Below, in pieces: positions 4,665 to 10,078 of a stretch of DNA of 10,078 nucleotides (position 1 is its first letter; each line of letters opens with the position of its first letter). Under the pieces are notes generated by a model. That model worked only from the letters and a program-made list of their open reading frames with translations, did no database searches and had not been told where the DNA came from. A program made the translations under genes and the position numbers. Source of the DNA: Agrobacterium fabrum (GTDB lineage: Bacteria; Pseudomonadota; Alphaproteobacteria; Rhizobiales; Rhizobiaceae); assembly GCA_003241215.1 (NCBI GenBank), contig QFOL01000131.1, positions 1 to 10,078 on the forward strand. The letters run 5' to 3'.

Positions 4665-6538
4665 CCGTTTCTTCCGCCCGTAGTGCGCCTTCTCCCATTG
4701 CCGGTCTGGTCGATGACGTCGTGTCCTGCCTGGAGGCCGGCAAGGCCGTCCGCCGCGACGTCGGAAAGGACGGGCGGCTGCATATCGACCGGCCGCTGCC
4801 GTTCCTCTGCCTGCACCTGACGGGCGGCACGAAAGATCTCGCCGCCCGCGATATCGCCGCCGCCCATGCCTCCTATCTCATCGCGTCGACCATTCAGGAT
4901 GCCGCGCCGTTCATCGAGGCGGTCGGCACGGCCATGCGGCAGCGTTTCGGGGCCTTTATCGTTCTCGATATTGGCGAGCTTGAACACGACATCCTGCTCG
5001 CCGACGATTCCCCTTTCCTGCCGCATTACGAGGTTTCGGTTTCGGCGACGTCAGAACCGGAGACGCAGAAAGCACGCCGTGTCTTCATCAAGGCGGTCTG
5101 CGACGCTGAAGTGCGTTTTCGCACGCCGCGCATCACCCGGCCGGAACCGGAGGCCGACCCGATCTTCCGGTTTCAGAATGCCGGGCTGGATTTCCCCTGC
5201 ATCAGCGTGCGTTTTGCGCCGATCTATCGTCAGCCGGAATCCGGAGCGAATTATCCTGGTCTGCGCGAAACGATGATCGCCGATCTTTTCGATGCCGGTT
5301 TGCAGGCTTTCTCGTCATTTGCTTCCGGCATGGATGCACTCAAGGTCACCAGCCACAGGGCGCTCGGCCGCAAGGCCTTTGTCGATGCGGTCAAACGCGC
5401 CGACCGGTCGATCGACGACATCGTCTCCTCCTTCGATTTTCTGCTCTCCGTCACGCCCATCAATGCCCGGCGTGCCTTCGAGGAGTTTCGCGATGGCGGC
5501 TTCCAGTTCGCGCCGCGCCTGCTGTACCGGCCGCTGGGAGTGGATGTGGAGGAGCAGAAGCGCAAGCTCTATTCCGTCGTCTTCGATCATCTGGAAGACC
5601 CCGTGCTCTATCATCTCTACCGGGAGAAACAGCGGGAGATCGATCTGCAGCTGACGATGCTGGCAAGCCTGCACCATCGCACCTTCACCGATTTTTCCCG
5701 CGCGCTTTATGGCGCCGTCGAACCCGCTCTTTTGACGCTGGCGCTCCGTGTGCTTGAGGATTGCCCGCGGGGGCAAGAAAGCGGCGACATCGCCATGGTG
5801 GATTGTTACGCGGTCGCCAGGAAGTCACGCGAAATGGTCGAGACCTATCTGGCTGAGGAGCCGGAGTTCAAGGCACGCGTCGAAATCCGTGACGACCTGC
5901 CGCCGGGCCTGATGGTGACGGGCGAGAAACTTCTGATTTCCCGCCACACCGTCATGGAACAGCGCCGTGTCGAGGCGCTGCTGTCGCATGAGATCGGCGT
6001 GCATCTTCTCACCTATTTCAACGGCTCGTTTCAGGGGCTGCGCCTCTTCCGCACCGGCCTTTCCGGTTATGAGGGCGTGCAGGAGGGGCTGGCGGTGCTG
6101 GCGGAACATCTGGCCGGCGGCATGACGCGCGAGCGCCTGCGGCTGATCGCCGGCCGCGTTATCGGCTGCGCCGCCATGCTGGATGGTGCGACTTTCGTTG
6201 AGACTTTCCGCATCATGACCCGCAGGCACGGTTTCGACGAGGCAGCCGCCTTCAACATGGTGCTGCGCATCTATCGTGGCGGCGGTCTTTCCAAGGATGC
6301 GATCTATCTGCGCGGGCTGGCGGAGGTGCTGGACCATCTGCGCAGGGGCGGGGCGCTCGATCCGTTCTGGATGGGCAAGATCGCCGCCGCGCATTTTCCT
6401 GTCATGCAGGAGCTTGCCCTGCGCGGCCTGCTTCGCCCGCCCGGTGTCCGGCCCGCATTCCTGCTGCCGGCCAAGGCCAATGAGCGGCTGGAAAAAATAC
6501 GGGCGGGATTATCCATTGCCGAACTGGCGACATTATAG
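4661..6538 (+). CDS. DUF1704 / 'QEGLA motif' putative zinc carboxypeptidase, long form
   Basis: The product is 625 residues; ATG 4661 overlaps the preceding stop in ATGA, implying translational coupling. The C-terminal ~370 residues match the DUF1704 family, named in databases as 'flavohemoglobin expression-modulating QEGLA motif protein'. A zincin-type motif HEIGVH (443-448, HExxxH) is followed by GYEGVQEGLAVLAEH with QEGLA at 474-478 supplying a likely third Glu ligand, then RIYRGGG (536-542) and KDAIYLRG (545-552), also family signatures. The eukaryotic MATCAP tubulin tyrosine carboxypeptidase belongs to the same family, so a metal-dependent carboxypeptidase activity is a reasonable inference. 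Residues ~1-240 form a separate N-terminal domain that looks, by eye, like a degenerate copy of the upstream amidohydrolase (GAFIVLDIGEL at 97-107; CISVRF at 180-185). No signal peptide or membrane segment is seen; a cytoplasmic location is likely. All candidate zinc ligands are present. Confidence 0.88.
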   Translation: MTVSSARSAPSPIAGLVDDVVSCLEAGKAVRRDVGKDGRLHIDRPLPFLCLHLTGGTKDLAARDIAAAHASYLIASTIQDAAPFIEAVGTAMRQRFGAFIVLDIGELEHDILLADDSPFLPHYEVSVSATSEPETQKARRVFIKAVCDAEVRFRTPRITRPEPEADPIFRFQNAGLDFPCISVRFAPIYRQPESGANYPGLRETMIADLFDAGLQAFSSFASGMDALKVTSHRALGRKAFVDAVKRADRSIDDIVSSFDFLLSVTPINARRAFEEFRDGGFQFAPRLLYRPLGVDVEEQKRKLYSVVFDHLEDPVLYHLYREKQREIDLQLTMLASLHHRTFTDFSRALYGAVEPALLTLALRVLEDCPRGQESGDIAMVDCYAVARKSREMVETYLAEEPEFKARVEIRDDLPPGLMVTGEKLLISRHTVMEQRRVEALLSHEIGVHLLTYFNGSFQGLRLFRTGLSGYEGVQEGLAVLAEHLAGGMTRERLRLIAGRVIGCAAMLDGATFVETFRIMTRRHGFDEAAAFNMVLRIYRGGGLSKDAIYLRGLAEVLDHLRRGGALDPFWMGKIAAAHFPVMQELALRGLLRPPGVRPAFLLPAKANERLEKIRAGLSIAELATL

Positions 6539-6544
6539 GAGGGG
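6537..6544 (+). promoter_or_regulatory. Strong ribosome binding site embedded in the upstream stop
   Basis: AGGAGGGG begins inside the TAG stop of the QEGLA gene (6536-6538) and ends 4 bases before ATG 6549. It selects 6549 over the longer upstream frame that starts inside the previous gene. Confidence 0.8.
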
Positions 6545-6548
6545 CTTC

Positions 6549-7595
6549 ATGCGTATCGCATTTTTCGTCAATTCCATCGAAACCGAGGGACCGAACTACG
6601 CGACCGGCCTGCTTGCCATGGCGGCGCTCAATCGCGGCCACGAGGTGGTCTATCTGACGCCCGGCGATTTCACCTTGCGCTCGGACGACAGTTTGACCAT
6701 CCATGCCACCGTGCTGCCGAAGGCGAAATACAAGAAATCGGATGCGTTTCATGCTGCCCTGCAGGACAAGGCGCTGGAACGGCGGACCATGGATGTCGAG
6801 GAAATCGATGCGCTGATGCTGCGCAACGACCCCTCGCTCGACCAGACGACGCGGCCATGGGCGGTGCATGCCGGCATCCTGTTCGGGCGGCTTGCCGAGC
6901 AGCGGGGCGTCGTGGTTCTGAACGATCCCGAAGGTCTGGCGCTGGCGCAGAACAAGCTCTATTTCCAGAGCTTTCCCGAAATCGTCCGCCCGACCACGAT
7001 CATTTCGCGCAATGTCGAGGAAATCCGCGCCTTTGCCGACGCGCACCCGAAGGGTGTCATCGTCAAGCCGCTGCAGGGCTCCGGCGGCAAGAACGTTTTC
7101 AAGATCGGCTCCAGCAAGGAGACCAATCTCAACCAGATTTTCGAGGCGGTGAGCCTCGAAGGTTATCTGATCGCGCAGGCCTATCTGCCGGCCGCCAAGG
7201 ATGGCGATATCCGCTTCTTCATGATGAATGGCCGCCCGTTGATGCGGGATGGCAAATATGCCGCCCTTCGCCGTGTGCCGGCCAAGGGCGATCTGCGCTC
7301 CAACATCCATGCCAAAGGCACGGCGGAGGCGGCGACGGTGACCGATGAAATCGTGGCGCTCGCCGAAATGGTGCGGCCGAAGCTGGTGGAGGACGGCATG
7401 TTCCTCGTCGGGCTCGATATTGTCGGGGACAAGATACTGGAAGTGAACGTATTTTCGCCGGGCGGCCTTTCCAATATCCGCGATCTCACGGAGATGGATT
7501 TCAGCGACACGATCATCGAGGCCGTCGAAACCAAGATCACCATGCAGAGCGCTTCCGGCGGCACCATCTCCAACCGCCTGCTGGCGACGCTGTGA
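6549..7595 (+). CDS. Glutathione synthetase-like ATP-grasp ligase
   Basis: The product is 348 residues, slightly longer than E. coli GshB (316). The order of motifs is that of the GshB group. An N-terminal Rossmann-like region has MRIAFFVNSIETEG. Next come LMLRNDPSLD (GshB has MRKDPPFD), VVVLNDPEGL and NKLYFQSFPEIVRPTTI. The ATP-binding stretch VKPLQGSGGKNVF has Lys173 and a Gly-rich loop at 177-180. AQAYLPAAKDGDIRFF and FLVGLDIVGDKILEVNVFSPGG follow, with Glu298 and Asn300 as the Mg ligands. Such enzymes join a carboxylate to an amine through an acyl-phosphate. It lies 10 bases after the QEGLA gene and is surely co-transcribed. Genuine glutathione synthesis cannot be excluded, but the operon context and N- and C-terminal additions suggest a paralogue making a different amino-acid or peptide bond. 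Only 2 bases separate its stop from the convergent epimerase stop. Confidence 0.9.
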   Translation: MRIAFFVNSIETEGPNYATGLLAMAALNRGHEVVYLTPGDFTLRSDDSLTIHATVLPKAKYKKSDAFHAALQDKALERRTMDVEEIDALMLRNDPSLDQTTRPWAVHAGILFGRLAEQRGVVVLNDPEGLALAQNKLYFQSFPEIVRPTTIISRNVEEIRAFADAHPKGVIVKPLQGSGGKNVFKIGSSKETNLNQIFEAVSLEGYLIAQAYLPAAKDGDIRFFMMNGRPLMRDGKYAALRRVPAKGDLRSNIHAKGTAEAATVTDEIVALAEMVRPKLVEDGMFLVGLDIVGDKILEVNVFSPGGLSNIRDLTEMDFSDTIIEAVETKITMQSASGGTISNRLLATL

Positions 7596-7597
7596 GG

Positions 7598-8620
7598 CTA
7601 TTCCCGTAATTCGGCCGGGTGCATCTCGCGATACCAGGCGACGAGGGCCTTGATGCCCTCTTCGACCGGAGTTTGCGGCACGTAACCGGTCAATGCCTTC
7701 AGAAGATCGGGCGAGGCGAAGGTGCGGGGAACATCGCCCTGCTGCATCGGCAGCATGTTGCGGATCGCGGGTTTGCCGACCGCCTTTTCGACCGTCTCGA
7801 CGAAATGCATCAGCTCCACCGGCTGGCCGCCGCCGATATTGACCAGGCGGAAGGGCGCGTGATGGGAAAGCGTGTCGGTGATACCTTCCTGCGTGACGCG
7901 GTTTTCCTCCGATGGGATGACCGTGCTTAGCCGGACGATGCCTTCGACCAGATCGTCGATATAGGTGAAGTCGCGGCTCATATTGCCTTGCCCGTAAATA
8001 TCGATCGGCCGGCCGTTGGAAACGGCGTCGACGAATTTGATCGGCGCCATGTCCGGCCGTCCCCATGGGCCATAGACCGTGAAGAAACGGAAGGCGGTGG
8101 TGGGCAGCTTGTGCAGATGGGCATAGCTATGCGCCATCAGCTCCATCGATTTTTTGGTGGCGGCGTAAAGCGTCATCGGCTCGTCGGCCTTGTCGCTTTC
8201 CGCGAAGGGTATTTTCTCGTTGGCGCCGTAGATGGAGGAGGTCGATGCCAGCATCAGGTGCTTGACCTGCAAGCTTCTAGCGAGCTCCAGCATGTTGAAC
8301 GAGCCGATGAGATTGGAATCGACATAGGCGCGCGGATTTTCAAGGCTGTAACGGACGCCCGCCTGTGCGGCGAGGTGGATGATGATCTCAGGCTCGGCAG
8401 CCTCCGCCGCGCGCTTCAGCGCATCCGTATCTTCCAGCATGCCGATTTCTGCCCGGAAGCCATTGGAGCGGGAAAGGATGGCGTGGCGTTTTTCCTTGAG
8501 GCTGACATCGTAATATTTCGTCATGCCGTCGAAACCGGTCACGAAATGGCCGGCGTCCAACAGTCGCTTGGCAACATAAAAGCCGATGAAGCCTGCCGTG
8601 CCGGTAACCAGATAACGCAT
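7598..8620 (-). CDS. lpsL: NAD-dependent UDP-glucuronate 4-epimerase
   Basis: The product is 340 residues, typical of the extended SDR epimerases that convert UDP-glucuronate to UDP-galacturonate for lipopolysaccharide, capsule or exopolysaccharide. Seen are the NAD-binding GTAGFIG (7-13), [15 protein letters not shown] as in UDP-glucuronate epimerases, the catalytic set STSSIYG (126-132) and YAATK with Tyr152 and Lys156, and the subgroup signature [25 protein letters not shown] and [11 protein letters not shown] complete the fold. It lies 86 bases downstream of the UDP-glucose dehydrogenase on the same strand, so its substrate is made by its neighbour; the same pair is rkpK-lpsL in Sinorhizobium. 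The ribosome site (GGGAT) is weak. On the minus strand TATAAT occurs 6 bases before the ATG, too close to serve this start as a -10, so I infer read-through from upstream. Enzyme assignment is strong; the symbol follows the rhizobial precedent. Confidence 0.92.
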   Translation of the reverse strand: MRYLVTGTAGFIGFYVAKRLLDAGHFVTGFDGMTKYYDVSLKEKRHAILSRSNGFRAEIGMLEDTDALKRAAEAAEPEIIIHLAAQAGVRYSLENPRAYVDSNLIGSFNMLELARSLQVKHLMLASTSSIYGANEKIPFAESDKADEPMTLYAATKKSMELMAHSYAHLHKLPTTAFRFFTVYGPWGRPDMAPIKFVDAVSNGRPIDIYGQGNMSRDFTYIDDLVEGIVRLSTVIPSEENRVTQEGITDTLSHHAPFRLVNIGGGQPVELMHFVETVEKAVGKPAIRNMLPMQQGDVPRTFASPDLLKALTGYVPQTPVEEGIKALVAWYREMHPAELRE

Positions 8621-8706
8621 GATGATTATATCCCGAATCCGTTGGTGCGTTTGCGGTCTGACCGAAGCGCAGAAAACCTTTTAATGAAATGGCGAAAACA
8701 AAACCT
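8621..8706 (-). other. Spacer between rkpK and lpsL
   Basis: These 86 bases have no ORF, no clear hairpin terminator and no convincing promoter with both boxes. The two minus-strand genes are therefore probably one transcription unit. Confidence 0.6.
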
Positions 8707-10038
8707 CTATGCGCCCTTGTCGGAACCGCCTTCATGCGGACGGCCGACCGCAGCATAGATGAAACCATGCGCGGCGACCTCATCCGTGCGGTAGATATTG
8801 CGCAGATCCACAAGCACCGGGCTCTTCATGATCGCCTTCAGGCGCGGCAGGTCGAGCGCGCGGAACTGGTTCCATTCCGTCACGATCACCACGGCGTCGG
8901 CATCTTCCGCCGCCTCGTAAGGGCCGGCCGCGTATACGATGTCTTCCATCAGGTGCCGGGCATTCGCCATGCCTTCCGGGTCGTAACCGACCACTTTCGC
9001 ACCGCCGTCCTGCAGGGTCTGGATGATGGCGATTGCCGGGCTGTCGCGCATGTCGTCCGTGTTCGGCTTGAAGGTGAGGCCGAGCACGGCGATCTTCTTG
9101 CCGCGCACATCGCCGCCCACCGCATTGATGACCTTGCGGCCCATGGCGCGCTTGCGGTTGTCGTTGATTGCGATGGTGGTCTCGATCAGCCGCACGGGCG
9201 CGTCGTAGTCCTGCGCGGTCTTGGCGAGCGCCAGCGTGTCCTTCGGGAAACAGGAGCCGCCATAACCGGGGCCGGCATGCAGGAATTTCGAGCCGATGCG
9301 GCCATCGAGACCGATACCGCGCGAGACATCCTGCACATTGGCGCCGACCTTTTCGCAGAGGTCAGCCATCTCGTTGATGAAGGTGATCTTCATCGCCAGA
9401 AAGGCGTTGGCGGCATATTTGATCAGCTCGGACGCACGTCTGGTTGTGAAGAGCAGCGGCGACTGGTTGAGATAGAGCGGGCGGTAAACCTCGGTCATGA
9501 CGGGGCGGGCGCGCTCGTCCGAAAGGCCGACGACGATGCGGTCCGGCCGCTTGAAATCCTCGATGGCCGCACCTTCGCGCAGGAATTCCGGATTGGAGAC
9601 AACCGCAAAATCGGCCGAGGGGTTTTCCTCGTGGATGATACGCTCCACCTCGTCGCCGGTGCCGACGGGAACGGTGGATTTGGTGACGATGACCGTGAAG
9701 CCGTCAAGCGCATAGGCGATCTCTTTCGCCGCCGCATAGACATAACCGAGATCCGCATGGCCATCGCCGCGCCGCGACGGCGTGCCGACCGCAATGAAGA
9801 CGACATCGGCATTGGCGACGGCTGCGGAAAGATCGGTGGTGAAGCTCAACCGCCCGGCCTTGGCATTGTTGGCGACGATGGTCTCCAGACCCGGTTCGAA
9901 GATCGGAATATGGCCGTTTTTCAGGGCCTCGATCTTCTCCGGCATCTTGTCGACGCAGACCACGTCATGGCCGAAATCCGCAAAACACGCGCCGGACACA
10001 AGGCCGACATAACCCGAACCGATCATCACAATCCGCAT
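8707..10038 (-). CDS. rkpK: UDP-glucose 6-dehydrogenase
   Basis: The product is 443 residues, usual for bacterial UGDH/Ugd. It oxidises UDP-glucose twice with NAD to UDP-glucuronate, the precursor for acidic surface polysaccharides. The N-terminal NAD domain shows GSGYVGLVSGACFADFGHDV (residues 8-27) and VDKMPEKIEALKNG with IFEPGLE. VAVGTP-type (FIAVGTPSRRGDG), TKSTVPVGTG and NPEFLREG (substrate loop) follow. The central helix region has NAFLAMKITFINE. The catalytic cysteine is Cys263 in GPGYGGSCFPKD. The C-terminal UDP-binding domain has LGLTFKPNTDDMRDSPA. ATG 10036-10038 is preceded by AAAGGA. It is upstream of the UDP-glucuronate epimerase and probably co-transcribed, giving a two-step route to UDP-galacturonate. 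Equivalent symbols are ugd and rkpK; the latter fits the rhizobial pairing. The promoter is beyond the window edge. Confidence 0.95.
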   Translation of the reverse strand: MRIVMIGSGYVGLVSGACFADFGHDVVCVDKMPEKIEALKNGHIPIFEPGLETIVANNAKAGRLSFTTDLSAAVANADVVFIAVGTPSRRGDGHADLGYVYAAAKEIAYALDGFTVIVTKSTVPVGTGDEVERIIHEENPSADFAVVSNPEFLREGAAIEDFKRPDRIVVGLSDERARPVMTEVYRPLYLNQSPLLFTTRRASELIKYAANAFLAMKITFINEMADLCEKVGANVQDVSRGIGLDGRIGSKFLHAGPGYGGSCFPKDTLALAKTAQDYDAPVRLIETTIAINDNRKRAMGRKVINAVGGDVRGKKIAVLGLTFKPNTDDMRDSPAIAIIQTLQDGGAKVVGYDPEGMANARHLMEDIVYAAGPYEAAEDADAVVIVTEWNQFRALDLPRLKAIMKSPVLVDLRNIYRTDEVAAHGFIYAAVGRPHEGGSDKGA

Positions 10039-10078
10039 TCTTTTTCCTTTCGGTTAGCGAGGCCATGGTAACGCAGCA
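10039..10078 (-). promoter_or_regulatory. Leader and ribosome binding site of the UDP-glucose dehydrogenase gene
   Basis: On the minus strand AAAGGAAAAAGA precedes the ATG, with AAGGA as the Shine-Dalgarno core. No GGAAC element is seen in these 40 bases, so this operon does not show the stress promoter found in the rest of the window, although more upstream sequence would be needed. Confidence 0.6.

Noticed and set aside
6402..8066. A 554-codon minus-strand open frame across the ATP-grasp gene and the end of the epimerase gene
   Set aside because: It crosses two convincing genes in other frames and shows no domain; it is an antisense shadow.
8624..8632. TATAAT on the minus strand just before lpsL as a -10 promoter box
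   Set aside because: It is only 6 bases from the ATG and has no TTGACA-like partner at the right distance; it would give essentially no leader.
8864..8872. Further GGAAC matches inside coding regions (for example GTTCC near 8868)
   Set aside because: Such pentamers are expected by chance in 10 kb, and these lie inside conserved genes away from any start.
8689..10071. A 460-codon plus-strand open frame, longer than the UDP-glucose dehydrogenase it overlaps
   Set aside because: The minus-strand frame has all UGDH motifs including the catalytic cysteine. The plus-strand translation is a compositionally odd His/Arg/Asp-rich shadow.

Overview
This window reads as chromosome from a Rhizobiaceae member (Agrobacterium/Rhizobium type). 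The evidence is high GC with strong third-position GC bias, rhizobial-looking protein sequences, and a UDP-glucose dehydrogenase followed by a UDP-glucuronate 4-epimerase, the gene pair known as rkpK-lpsL in Sinorhizobium. I cannot name the species from sequence alone. There is no sign of phage, insertion sequence, CRISPR, tRNA or rRNA, and codon use looks uniform.

Layout: (1) positions 1-121 hold the last 39 codons of a short-chain dehydrogenase, probably 3-hydroxybutyrate dehydrogenase. (2) 302-637 encodes a small single-pass membrane protein with a proline-rich tail. (3) 736-3072 encodes a membrane-bound PQQ-dependent glucose dehydrogenase (gcd). (4) A strong bidirectional terminator at 3095-3126 separates gcd from a convergent YciF-like (DUF892) ferritin-fold stress gene at 3147-3647, minus strand. 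(5) Divergent from that gene is a tight three-gene operon (3834-7595): an N-formylglutamate amidohydrolase-family protein, a long DUF1704/'QEGLA' protein carrying an HExxxH zinc-peptidase motif, and a glutathione-synthetase-like ATP-grasp ligase. (6) The right end is a minus-strand pair, UDP-glucose 6-dehydrogenase then UDP-glucuronate 4-epimerase, which supplies UDP-glucuronate and UDP-galacturonate for surface polysaccharides.

Two points tie the region together. First, four intergenic sites match the alphaproteobacterial EcfG/RpoE2 general-stress promoter pattern GGAAC-N18/19-TT, one upstream of each of four transcription units (the small membrane gene, gcd, the DUF892 gene and the three-gene operon). 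Most of the left two-thirds of the window therefore looks like a general-stress-response island. Second, the three-gene operon pairs an ATP-grasp amino-acid/peptide ligase with a member of the DUF1704 family, which includes the eukaryotic tubulin tyrosine carboxypeptidase MATCAP. It may be a bacterial 'add and remove' C-terminal amino-acid or peptide modification system. Its substrate is not revealed by the sequence, and this is inference, not demonstration.
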